Origin: Bacillota bacterium
GTDB lineage: Bacteria; Bacillota; Clostridia; Peptostreptococcales; Anaerovoracaceae
Assembly (NCBI GenBank): GCA_017412505.1
Contig: JAFPXN010000014.1
Coordinates: 1 to 33,826 of the forward strand
Direction of reading: 5' to 3'
DNA: 33,826 nt
Below are positions 1 through 7,374 of this stretch, one piece after another. Each line of letters begins with the position of its first letter. Within the stretch, counting starts at the first letter, position 1. The position numbers were made by a program, and so were the translations under genes. Below the pieces are notes generated by a model, which was not told the DNA's origin, did not search any database, and saw nothing but the letters and a program-made list of their open reading frames with translations.

Positions 1-25
1 ATAGCAGAAAAAGGAGGACCCGCCT

Positions 26-1312
26 ATGGCACGTGATACCGATCCCAACTTACAGAAACAAGTCATTTACTCCGTTTACGTCCGCAACCACACGGCTGAG
101 GGCACGTTCCGCGCCCTGATCGCGGACTTGGACCGCATCAAAGCCCTAGGGGCAGACATTCTCTGGCTCATGCCCATCCATCCCATCGGCGCGCTGCAGC
201 GCAAGGGCACCCTGGGCAGCCCCTACGCGATCCGGGATTACCGGGCGGTGAACCCGGAATACGGCACGTTGGAAGACTTCCGCGTTCTGGCGGAGGAGAT
301 CCAAAAGCGCGGCATGAAGTGCATGATCGACGTCGTATATAATCATACTTCCCCGGATTCCGTCCTGTGGCAGGAACACCCGGAGTATTTTTATAAGCGT
401 CCGGACGGCACGCCCGGCAACCACGTGGGGGACTGGACGGACATCATCGACCTGGATTACAACGTTCCGGAGCTTTGGGACTACCAGCTGGAGACCCTGA
501 AGCAATGGGCGCAGATCGTCGACGGCTTCCGCTGCGACGTAGCTTCGTTCGTGCCGGTGGAATTCTGGGCGAGAGCCCGCCGGGAGATCGCGAAGAGCAA
601 ACCGGACTTCATCTGGCTCGCTGAAAGCGTGCACCGCATGTTCAGCGTCATCTGCCGCCGCCGCGGCATGTATTCCGCCCGGGACGTGGACGCCTACGAG
701 GCGTTCGATATCGAATACGAATACGATATCCGCGAGGCGTTCGACCGCTATCTGGACGGAACCGGGACGCTGGCGCACTGGACGGATCTGCTGGGATTCC
801 AGGACTTCGTCTATCCTGCGAACTACAACAAACTGCGCTATCTGGAGAACCACGACACGCAGAGGATCGCTGCGCGGGTCAAGGACGGGCTTTCCCTGAA
901 GAATTACACGGCCATGCTGTATTTCCTCAAGGGAACGACCCTCGTCTACGCGGGGCAGGAGCGCGCCGCGACGCACACGCCCAGCCTGTTCGACGCGGAC
1001 AAGGTACAGTGGGACGCCGGGACAGACCTGACGCCCCTGATGCAAAAGCTATACAAACTGAAGCAGCAGACCCTTTCGCCGGACGATCTCTTCTCCGCCG
1101 AGGCGGACGAGGCGGATCACATCGCGGTGATGACCCGCGACGACGGCAAGACGCGCAAGATCGGCGTCTTCTCACTCCGGGGCCTTCCGGGCGAAGCATC
1201 CGTCGATCTGCCGGACGGCGCGTATTCCGACCTGCTGTCGGGCGCGAAAGCGAAAGTCCGCGGCGGAAAGCTTTCCTGCAGCGGCGAACCCATTTGGATC
1301 TGCACGGCTTAG
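26..1312 (+). CDS. GH13 alpha-amylase family glycosidase, cytoplasmic
   Basis: This 428-residue protein has the (beta/alpha)8 glycoside hydrolase family 13 signature. Region I is DVVYNH (residues 102-107). The nucleophile is Asp171 in GFRCDVA, the acid/base is Glu200 in WLAES, and the transition-state stabiliser is His276-Asp277 in ENHD. After the barrel there is a short C-terminal beta domain (about 345-428). No signal peptide is visible, so it should act inside the cell on imported or stored alpha-glucans or oligosaccharides. It lacks the N-terminal starch-binding or neopullulanase-type domain of longer relatives. AAGGAGG at 11-17 lies 8 bases before the ATG and fixes the start. The upstream context is cut off, and downstream is a palindromic element and then a terminator shared with the convergent gene. 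The family is secure; the exact substrate cannot be read from the sequence. Confidence 0.9.
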   Translation: MARDTDPNLQKQVIYSVYVRNHTAEGTFRALIADLDRIKALGADILWLMPIHPIGALQRKGTLGSPYAIRDYRAVNPEYGTLEDFRVLAEEIQKRGMKCMIDVVYNHTSPDSVLWQEHPEYFYKRPDGTPGNHVGDWTDIIDLDYNVPELWDYQLETLKQWAQIVDGFRCDVASFVPVEFWARARREIAKSKPDFIWLAESVHRMFSVICRRRGMYSARDVDAYEAFDIEYEYDIREAFDRYLDGTGTLAHWTDLLGFQDFVYPANYNKLRYLENHDTQRIAARVKDGLSLKNYTAMLYFLKGTTLVYAGQERAATHTPSLFDADKVQWDAGTDLTPLMQKLYKLKQQTLSPDDLFSAEADEADHIAVMTRDDGKTRKIGVFSLRGLPGEASVDLPDGAYSDLLSGAKAKVRGGKLSCSGEPIWICTA

Positions 1313-1321
1313 ACGCAACAA

Positions 1322-1354
1322 AAGAGCACATTGTACCTGTCCCCATGTGCTCTT
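1322..1354. repeat. REP-like palindromic element, family A copy 1
   Basis: A 9-bp perfect stem (1322-1330 with 1346-1354, AAGAGCACA/TGTGCTCTT) encloses a loop containing TTGTACCTGTCCCC. The same loop core occurs at 26368-26396 and twice in the palindrome at 32352-32422, so this is one member of a dispersed small-repeat family. It lies 9 bases after the glycosidase stop codon. No T-run follows, so it is not itself an intrinsic terminator. Confidence 0.75.
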
Positions 1355-1373
1355 GACGCTTAAGCGCCAATAG

Positions 1374-1410
1374 AAAACCGCCGATCTGAACGATCGGCGG
1401 AAAATTTTTT
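1374..1410. terminator. bidirectional intrinsic terminator
   Basis: A 9-bp perfect stem, CCGCCGATC (1378-1386) with GATCGGCGG (1392-1400), has a 5-base loop. AAAA precedes it, giving a U-run for minus-strand transcripts, and AAAATTTTTT follows it for plus-strand transcripts. It sits between the convergent glycosidase and LUD genes and can end both. Confidence 0.85.
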
Positions 1411-2011
1411 AAAAACCAAGCTCTTCGCCCACCAGCACCACTTCCACGTCCATGCCGTTCATCTTCTGCATGTAGATGGCCATAACGTTGCAGATGCGGC
1501 GGGGCGCATGGCAGTCGTAGCACTTGCCCGTCTTCGCGCAGGGCGTCGCGTAGCCGAACTTCTTCGTATTGGTGGGCGCTGCCACGTTGCGAGCCCGGAA
1601 GATGGCTTCTTCCAGCGTAGGTTCGATCTTCTTGGTGCTGGCCACCATGTAGACCTTTTCATGGCCGAAGATGGACCCTGCCACCCGGTTTCCGGTGCCG
1701 TCGATATTCACCATTTCACCGGTCTCAGAGATACCGTTGACGGATGTCAGAAAAACGTCCGTCAGCTGCGTCTTTTTTGCTATGTCGTCGAATTCGTCAT
1801 CGTCGTGCACGCCGATGGGATTGTAGACCGTGTTGTGCGTTGCCAGAAGCTCCGGCACGCCCATCACCCGCAGGGTCTCGGAATCGCCGAATCCCACGGT
1901 CTTGCCGTCGATCCGGCTGTCCAGATAGGCCGCGGCTTCCGCTGCCGTTTCGAAATACGAAACTTCGAATTCGTTCTTCCTTAAGTTTTGAATCGTCTTT
2001 TCCAGATCCAT
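1409..2011 (-). CDS. LUD-domain protein (short lactate-utilisation/DUF162 type)
   Basis: The 200-residue protein matches the LUD (LutB/LutC, formerly DUF162) fold in its short stand-alone form. Seen motifs are VGFGDSETLR near 39-48, MVNIDGTGNRVAG at 100-112, and a C-terminal cysteine set C158-x5-C164-x2-C167-x6-C174 followed by VMAIYMQKMNGM. The cysteines could hold a metal or iron-sulfur cluster, which is inference. Related LUD proteins take part in lactate oxidation, but the partner LutA/LutB subunits are absent here, so the substrate is unknown. It is the last gene of the minus-strand operon, 24 bases after pfkA, and its stop codon overlaps the terminator tail. A G-rich stretch (GGGGG) 8 bases upstream serves as ribosome binding site. 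Confidence 0.8.
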   Translation of the reverse strand: MDLEKTIQNLRKNEFEVSYFETAAEAAAYLDSRIDGKTVGFGDSETLRVMGVPELLATHNTVYNPIGVHDDDEFDDIAKKTQLTDVFLTSVNGISETGEMVNIDGTGNRVAGSIFGHEKVYMVASTKKIEPTLEEAIFRARNVAAPTNTKKFGYATPCAKTGKCYDCHAPRRICNVMAIYMQKMNGMDVEVVLVGEELGF

Positions 2012-2035
2012 AAACGTTCCCCCGGGAAAGCTCTC

Positions 2036-2998
2036 TTACATGCTCAACACTTCGATCAGCTCGTACAGCGACATGTCGGGTTCTTTCGTGCAGGCTGCCG
2101 CCTCGAACAGATCCATGGCGAAGATCTTGCCGTCCTTCTGGCCGATGGCGCATCCCTTCTCGCCGTTCTTCAGCAGTTCGATGGCCTTGGCGCCGCAGAA
2201 CGTGGCCAGGATGCGGTCCTGGGCCGACGGGCTGCCGCCTCTCTGCAGATAGGACAGCACGACCGTGCGCGTTTCCTTGCCGGTGTGAGATTCGATGTCC
2301 GCTTCCAGGGCGTCCGAAGCGATGCCGGACCCTTCCGCGTTGATGATGATGCTGTGCAGTTTTCCGCGGTTCAGCCCCGCGAGCACCTTGTTATAGACGT
2401 AGGACAGCATCGGTTTGCGCTCCGGGGTCAGAACGATCTCCGCGCCGCCCGCCATGCCGGCGTACAGCGCGATGTCTCCGCTTTCGCGGCCCATGACTTC
2501 CACGATCGTGACGCGTTCGTGCGCCGAACTCGTATCGCGGATCTTGCTGATCGCGTCCAGAACGGTGTTGACCGCCGTGTCGAACCCTATCGTGTAGTCG
2601 GTATATGCCAGGTCGTTGTCGATCGTGCAGGGCAGGAACATGACAGGGAAACCCGCCTCTACGAGGGTGCAGGCGCCCCGCATGGATCCGTCGCCTCCCA
2701 TGACGACAAGGCCTTCGATACCCAGCGTTCCCATGACTTCGATGGCTTTGGCCGCGCCGCCCGGTTCCATGAAATGGCGGCTTCTGGCCGTTTTCAGGAT
2801 CGTGCCGCCCCGGTGCAGGATATCGCCCACGTCCGAACGGTACATGCGCACAAAATCGCCCGCCAGCAGGCCTTCATAGCCGCGGTGGACGCCATAGACT
2901 TCCATTCCTTCCGCGATCCCGCAGCGCACGACGGCGCGGATCGCAGCATTCATTCCCGGCGAATCTCCGCCGCTTGTTAAAAAAGCAATACGCTTCAT
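2036..2998 (-). CDS. pfkA: ATP-dependent 6-phosphofructokinase
   Basis: This glycolytic enzyme phosphorylates fructose 6-phosphate to fructose 1,6-bisphosphate in the cytosol. At 320 residues it is the usual bacterial length and keeps the E. coli numbering. Visible motifs are TSGGDSPGMNA (8-18), Arg72 in the KTAR segment, GGDGS (101-105, with Gly104 typical of ATP rather than pyrophosphate users), catalytic Asp127 in TIDND, and EVMGRESGD. One oddity is PCTIDND, with Cys124 where ATP-dependent enzymes normally have Gly (PGTIDND). Its ATG overlaps the stop of the small membrane gene upstream (ATGA) and has a strong GGGAGGTGA site, so the two are probably translationally coupled. It belongs to the operon that begins with the transporter at 4785. 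Confidence 0.95.
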   Translation of the reverse strand: MKRIAFLTSGGDSPGMNAAIRAVVRCGIAEGMEVYGVHRGYEGLLAGDFVRMYRSDVGDILHRGGTILKTARSRHFMEPGGAAKAIEVMGTLGIEGLVVMGGDGSMRGACTLVEAGFPVMFLPCTIDNDLAYTDYTIGFDTAVNTVLDAISKIRDTSSAHERVTIVEVMGRESGDIALYAGMAGGAEIVLTPERKPMLSYVYNKVLAGLNRGKLHSIIINAEGSGIASDALEADIESHTGKETRTVVLSYLQRGGSPSAQDRILATFCGAKAIELLKNGEKGCAIGQKDGKIFAMDLFEAAACTKEPDMSLYELIEVLSM

Positions 2999-3174
2999 TG
3001 GTCACCTCCCGCGCGGTTCACGATAACCGCGCCTATTGCGCACAGTATTCCCAGGACGATGCAGAACCATCCTGTCTTGCTGAGATCGTGGCGGAACGGA
3101 TTCTTAAACCAGAGGACCGAGGCCGCTTCCCAGACGACTGCGCAGATAAACAGTATTTTAGCAGTTTTCTTCAT
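2995..3174 (-). CDS. small two-helix membrane protein, unknown function
   Basis: A 59-residue protein has two predicted membrane helices, KILFICAVVWEAASVLW and GWFCIVLGILCAIGAVIV, joined by a short charged loop (FKNPFRHDLSKT). I do not recognise the family. The ATG at 3174 is preferred because AGGTGA lies 5 bases before it; a GTG at 3183 would add three residues and directly abut the transporter stop codon. It is wedged between the transporter gene and pfkA, overlapping pfkA by 4 bases. A role as accessory subunit of the upstream transporter is possible but is only inferred from position. Confidence 0.65.
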   Translation of the reverse strand: MKKTAKILFICAVVWEAASVLWFKNPFRHDLSKTGWFCIVLGILCAIGAVIVNRAGGDQ

Positions 3175-3183
3175 GAAGGTCAC

Positions 3184-4785
3184 CTATTTTTGCTTTTCTA
3201 ATATTTTTCTGTTCAGGATGCCCAGAGAATCCGCGCTGTGGATCAGCTCCATCTGCAGCATCGCGCTGTCGACGGCCCGGCCGATGAACGTGAAGAAGAT
3301 ATCGAGCACGATAGCCGCGCCGATCGCTTCGTAGGGGATCTCCAGACGCGCCAGCATGATGGCGTAGCAGCCGATGCCGCTGCCCGGGATGGGCGGCAGC
3401 GCGATGGCCCTCATCGTGCAGACGACGGCCGCTACGATGAACCAGGTCAGGTCCACTTCCACGTGATACGCTTCCGTCAGGAAATACGCGGTCGCGATGA
3501 ACGCGCAGATCGTGGCAGGCATGTACATGGTCTGCCCGATGGGGAGCGCGAAATCCGTCAGACGCTTCGGCACGCCGAAGCGGTGGGTCAGCGCGTTCTC
3601 CGCCTCGCCGTAGGACGCGCCTGCCGACGCGGTCTGCAGCGAGATGATCATGGCCGGCTTCAGCTTCTGCAGCAGCCACTTCCAGGAAACGTGGTATTTC
3701 TTCGCGGTTAAGAACAGCATGCTCAGCCACATGCCGACGACCAGGACCAGGTAGACGGCCACGGGCTTCCACATGTCGTAGAATTCGCTCAGCCGGCTGT
3801 TCCAGATATGGCTGGCGACGGTGAGCGCGATGAACAGCGGAGAATATCGGCTGACGCTTTCCATCAGGAACGTGACGAGCGAGTTGCTCTGCGTCAGCAC
3901 GCCCCGCAGCTGGCGCGCCGATTCGCCCATCACGACCAGGCCCACGCCCATCACGACGCCCATGAAGATCAGCTGCATGGAGTCGTTATCGATGAACGGT
4001 GACATCGGGTTGCCCGGCAGGATGCTGGCGATCAGGTTGAGCAGCTCCGACAGCGTCTCCGTCGGGCTGTACGTTCCGCTGCGCGTCAGGTGGAAGAACG
4101 GAAGGTACAGGACCATGACGGTCACGGCCGCGGCAAAGGAAAGGCCGATGAAGCGGTTCATCACCTTCTTGCCGTAGCGTCCGTACGTGACGATATCGCC
4201 CAGATTGGACACTGCGCTGCTCAGGAACAGGAACAGGGACAGGCTGGCGAACGTGCTCAGAACGCCTAAAAACGCGTAGAAGAACTGGGACAGGACGTTT
4301 GCGTCGATGTACGCTCTGACGTCCTGCGGAAGCAGAAAGCCGAGAGATCCGATGATGATGCCGGCAGCGACGCCCAGCGGCAGGTTGAGCGCGGCGAAAC
4401 GGTGCTCCTCGTGGATCCACAGGGAGATGTGGTTCTGGTTGCCCTTGCGGCTCCAGACCGGCGCGAAGCCCATGTCCACCAGCAGGCGGCGGCTGAACTG
4501 GTCTTCGCCGTTGTCGCTGGTCGTGGGATTGTACATCTCGCCGCCGTAGCGGAAGCTGATATAAGGGCGCCCGATCCGGCGGCCGAGCTCCAACGTGCAG
4601 GGCACGGATTCTTTATAATGTTCGCAGACCCGCAGCAGCAGGTCTTCCATGGCGAAACGGATGCGGATGCGGTTGCGCTTTTCCAGACGGATCCCTTCCA
4701 GGAATTCCTGGATCTCCTCGGAAAGCATATCCACCGCGGCGCGGTCCAGAATATACACTTTTCTGGTTCGCTCAAAACTTTTCAT
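3184..4785 (-). CDS. SDF-family (dicarboxylate/amino acid:cation) symporter with N-terminal RsbW-like ATPase domain
   Basis: The protein has 533 residues, about 120 more than a standard sodium:dicarboxylate symporter. Residues 1-125 precede any membrane segment and resemble the HATPase_c_2 fold of RsbW/SpoIIAB: FAMEDLLLRV (44-53) at the N-box, YGGEMYNPT (80-88) at the ADP-binding box, and GNQNHISLW (115-123) as the last strand. The N-box keeps Glu47, but the Asn four residues later is Leu51, so catalysis is doubtful. Residues 130-530 carry the transporter with multiple helices; HP1 is near 383-400 (QTASAGASYGEAE). The usual NMDGT motif is replaced by TMYMPATI and the last helix reads FIGRAVDSAM, so the substrate site is divergent and the cargo unknown. 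It heads the operon ending at 1409 and is divergent from two STAS genes. No Shine-Dalgarno site is evident. Confidence 0.8.
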   Translation of the reverse strand: MKSFERTRKVYILDRAAVDMLSEEIQEFLEGIRLEKRNRIRIRFAMEDLLLRVCEHYKESVPCTLELGRRIGRPYISFRYGGEMYNPTTSDNGEDQFSRRLLVDMGFAPVWSRKGNQNHISLWIHEEHRFAALNLPLGVAAGIIIGSLGFLLPQDVRAYIDANVLSQFFYAFLGVLSTFASLSLFLFLSSAVSNLGDIVTYGRYGKKVMNRFIGLSFAAAVTVMVLYLPFFHLTRSGTYSPTETLSELLNLIASILPGNPMSPFIDNDSMQLIFMGVVMGVGLVVMGESARQLRGVLTQSNSLVTFLMESVSRYSPLFIALTVASHIWNSRLSEFYDMWKPVAVYLVLVVGMWLSMLFLTAKKYHVSWKWLLQKLKPAMIISLQTASAGASYGEAENALTHRFGVPKRLTDFALPIGQTMYMPATICAFIATAYFLTEAYHVEVDLTWFIVAAVVCTMRAIALPPIPGSGIGCYAIMLARLEIPYEAIGAAIVLDIFFTFIGRAVDSAMLQMELIHSADSLGILNRKILEKQK

Positions 4786-4791
4786 ACGCCT

Positions 4792-4820
4792 ATTATACTA
4801 TTCTGTGCCTTTATATGAAA
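4792..4820 (-). promoter_or_regulatory. promoter of the transporter operon
   Basis: On the minus strand a perfect TATAAT (4797-4792) has TTTCAT 17 bases upstream (4820-4815). Only 6 bases separate the -10 box from the ATG at 4785, so the transcript would begin at or next to the start codon. This fits the missing ribosome binding site, but a different upstream promoter is not excluded. Confidence 0.5.
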
Positions 4821-4861
4821 AGAATTGTTTTACGCGCGGGCAGTTTCGTGAGATAATAAAT

Positions 4862-4870
4862 TGATATAAT
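4862..4870 (+). promoter_or_regulatory. extended -10 promoter of the STAS operon
   Basis: TGATATAAT forms an extended -10 element (TGn followed by a perfect TATAAT at 4865-4870). No good -35 box is seen 17 bases upstream. AGGAGG at 4885-4890 then precedes the STAS start codon. Confidence 0.6.
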
Positions 4871-4895
4871 ATGTTTTTCTCATCAGGAGGCGTAT

Positions 4896-5195
4896 ATGAA
4901 TCTTATCAAGAAAGCAGCGGGCGACGCGCTTACGATCGCGCTGGAAGGCAGACTGGACACGACGACTTCCCCGCAGTTGGATAACGAGCTCGACGTTTCC
5001 CTGGAAGGGGTCAAGGATCTTACGCTGGATTTCTCCGAGCTGACCTACATCTCTTCGGCCGGTCTTCGCGTGCTGCTGAGAGCGCAGAGAAAGATGAACG
5101 GCTGCCAAGGCGCGATGCGCGTGACCGGAGTAAACGACAGCATCATGGAGATCTTCGAGATCACCGGTTTCTCCGAGATCCTCACGATCGAATAA
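4896..5195 (+). CDS. single-domain STAS protein (anti-sigma-factor antagonist type)
   Basis: The 99-residue protein is a complete STAS domain with nothing else. It shows LEGRLDTTTSPQLDNEL near 16-32, the strand LTLDFSELTYISSAGLRVLL, and the closing EIFEITGFSEIL. Ser54 in YISSAGL aligns with the serine that RsbW/SpoIIAB kinases phosphorylate in RsbV/SpoIIAA. Family members bind a GHKL kinase in the unphosphorylated state. No rsbW or sigma gene is adjacent, but an RsbW-like domain is encoded head-to-head in the transporter gene, so that domain is the nearest candidate partner (inference). It is followed 14 bases later by a second STAS gene with a nearly identical core, indicating duplication. 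Confidence 0.88.
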   Translation: MNLIKKAAGDALTIALEGRLDTTTSPQLDNELDVSLEGVKDLTLDFSELTYISSAGLRVLLRAQRKMNGCQGAMRVTGVNDSIMEIFEITGFSEILTIE

Positions 5196-5209
5196 TACAG
5201 GAGTTTTTT

Positions 5210-6388
5210 ATGAACGAGATCCGTTTTCTCGAAAACCGCGCCAATCCCACCGTTAAGATCTGCGGCCGCGTCGATTCCAAAAATGCGGCGGACGTCGAAG
5301 AACAGATCACGGCCTGCCTGCAGGGCGTCACAGATCCTGCCGTCGTGCTCGACGCGGAAGACCTGGAATACATCTCTTCCGCCGGTCTTCGCGTGCTGCT
5401 GCGGCTGCGCAAGGCGCATCCCGAAGTACGCATGGAGAACGTCAGCACGGAGGTCTACGAGATCCTGGAGATGACAGGTTTTACGGAGATCCTTCCCATC
5501 GTGAAGGCCTACCGCAAGCTGTCCGTCGAAGGGTGCGAGGTCATCGGCGAAGGCGCGAACGGCAGCGTGTACCGTCTGGACCCGGACACCATCGTCAAGG
5601 TCTATACCGACCCGGACGCCCTGCCCGATATCAACAAAGAAAGAGAACTGGCCAGAACGGCCTTCATCCTGGGCATCCCCACGGCCATCCCCTATGACGT
5701 CGTGCGCGTCGGAGATCTGTACGGCACCGTGTTCGAGCTGCTGAACGCCAAATCGTTCGCGGAACTGTTGATGCATGACCGGGAGAACGCGGATCACTAC
5801 ATCACCCAGCTGGCGGACCTGCTGAAGCTGATCCACAGCACGAAGGTAAAGCCGGGTTCCATGCCGGACATGAAGGAAACGGTGCTGGGCTGGGTCGATT
5901 TCCTGAAGGACTATCTGGAAGAGCCGGTCTGGAAGAAGCTCCGCGCCCTGACGGAAGCGGTTCCCGCGCAGGACACCATGCTGCACGGCGATTTCCATGC
6001 CAAGAACGTCATGATGCAGAACGGCGAGGTCATCCTGATCGATATGGACACGCTCTGCATGGGTCACCCCGTGTTCGAGATGGGCTCGATCTTCAACGCC
6101 TACACCGGTTTCTACGTCACGTCCCCCGAGCGCCGCGGCGCCTTTATCGGGCTGGACGCCGAGATGGCGGAACAGGTCTGGAACGGTCTGCTGCTGCACT
6201 ACGCGGACGGTGACGAGGATAAGGCGAAAAAGATCGAACAGCGCGCCGCGCTGATCGGTTTCGTGCGGCTGATGCGCCGGCTGCTGCGCAGAGACGGCAT
6301 GAGCACGCCGGAGGGACGCCAGACGATCTCCGTCTACCGCAGAAACATCGAAAAGCTGACGGAGGAGATCGACGATCTGACGTGGTAG
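5210..6388 (+). CDS. STAS-aminoglycoside phosphotransferase-like kinase fusion
   Basis: A 392-residue fusion. Residues 1-100 are a second STAS domain, with predicted phospho-site Ser57 in YISSAGL and ending ILEMTGFTEIL. Residues 105-385 are a kinase of the APH/choline-kinase fold: glycine-rich loop GEGANGSVYRL (113-123), candidate ATP lysine Lys130 in IVKVY, catalytic loop HGDFHAKN (259-266; Asp261, Asn266), and Mg-binding Asp278 in LIDMD. The substrate is not predictable; APH-fold proteins phosphorylate small molecules or sometimes proteins. AGGAG precedes the ATG. Its last 7 bases overlap the GTG of the next gene, so all four genes 4896-8292 look co-transcribed. The catalytic residues appear intact, so the kinase is probably active. 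I do not know an experimentally described member. Confidence 0.85.
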   Translation: MNEIRFLENRANPTVKICGRVDSKNAADVEEQITACLQGVTDPAVVLDAEDLEYISSAGLRVLLRLRKAHPEVRMENVSTEVYEILEMTGFTEILPIVKAYRKLSVEGCEVIGEGANGSVYRLDPDTIVKVYTDPDALPDINKERELARTAFILGIPTAIPYDVVRVGDLYGTVFELLNAKSFAELLMHDRENADHYITQLADLLKLIHSTKVKPGSMPDMKETVLGWVDFLKDYLEEPVWKKLRALTEAVPAQDTMLHGDFHAKNVMMQNGEVILIDMDTLCMGHPVFEMGSIFNAYTGFYVTSPERRGAFIGLDAEMAEQVWNGLLLHYADGDEDKAKKIEQRAALIGFVRLMRRLLRRDGMSTPEGRQTISVYRRNIEKLTEEIDDLTW

Positions 6389-7362
6389 ATCGATTTACGA
6401 ACATGAAGAATCATTGTGAGAATCACCGCCGAAGCGGCCGCCTGGCCTGCTTCGGCGGCGTCAATATGGACCTGCATATCCAAAGCAGCGTCCCCGTCAT
6501 CCTGCACGATTCCAATCCGGGCAAGATCCACACGTCGCCCGGCGGGGTGATGCGCAATATCGCGGAAAACTGCGCGAGGCTGGGCTGTGCGCCCATCCTG
6601 TTGTCTGCCGTCGGAGAGGACGCTTTAGGCGACCGTATCCGCAGCTACAGCGAGAAGGCCGGCGTCGACGTCAGCCGCCTGTTCCTGCACGCGGACTGCC
6701 CCACGTCCTGCTACATGGCGTTTCTGGACGAGAGCGGCGACATGCTGGTCGCGGCTAACGACATGCGCATCATGGACCTGATCCCGGACAGTTATCTGCG
6801 GAAGAACGCGGACGTCCTGCGGGACGCGGACGCCGTTCTCTGCGACGCGAATCCCCCGGCGGAGCGCATCGCGCAGCTGGCGGAGCTCGCAGGCGGTACG
6901 CCCATCTTCGCGGACCCGGTCTCCGTCGCCAAGGGCGGCAGATTCCTGCCCGTACTGGATAAACTCTATCTGCTGAAGCCGAACCGCATCGAGCTGCAGC
7001 ACTTAAGCGGCCTGCCCTGCAACACGGATGGCGAGATCTCCGCGGCGTCGAAAGCGCTGCTGGATCGTGGTCTGCAGTCGATCGCCGTTTCCCTGGGAAG
7101 CCGCGGCTGCTACTATGCGGACCGGGAGGGCAGATCGTTCTTCCGCATGCTGAAGCCAATCGCCGACATGGCGAACGCCACCGGCGCCGGGGACGCTTTC
7201 ATGGCGGGTCTCGCCTGCGCGTTCGTGTGCGGCGCGTCACCGGAAGACATGGTGGACTACGCCCTGGCCTGCGGCCTTCTGGCCGTGCAGAGCGAAGATA
7301 CGATCAACCCGCAGCTGTCGGATGAGACAGTGCGGAAGACTTTGCAAGAACAACACATTTAA
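6382..7362 (+). CDS. psuK: PfkB-family carbohydrate kinase, probable pseudouridine kinase
   Basis: A ribokinase/PfkB fold of 326 residues. Seen are the N-terminal CFGGVNMDLHI (23-33), the second glycine motif SPGGVMRNIAEN (52-63), and the C-terminal NATGAGDAF (265-273) with catalytic base Asp271. The neighbour 12 bases downstream is pseudouridine-5'-phosphate glycosidase, which makes pseudouridine kinase the best call: pseudouridine plus ATP gives pseudouridine 5'-phosphate in nucleoside salvage. The GTG at 6382 overlaps the previous gene and has GGAGGA some 15 bases upstream. An ATG at 6403 would remove seven residues without loss of the first motif, so the start is uncertain. Function rests on context; the fold is secure. 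Confidence 0.82.
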   Translation: MVDRFTNMKNHCENHRRSGRLACFGGVNMDLHIQSSVPVILHDSNPGKIHTSPGGVMRNIAENCARLGCAPILLSAVGEDALGDRIRSYSEKAGVDVSRLFLHADCPTSCYMAFLDESGDMLVAANDMRIMDLIPDSYLRKNADVLRDADAVLCDANPPAERIAQLAELAGGTPIFADPVSVAKGGRFLPVLDKLYLLKPNRIELQHLSGLPCNTDGEISAASKALLDRGLQSIAVSLGSRGCYYADREGRSFFRMLKPIADMANATGAGDAFMAGLACAFVCGASPEDMVDYALACGLLAVQSEDTINPQLSDETVRKTLQEQHI

Positions 7363-7374
7363 ACGGAGGTTTTC

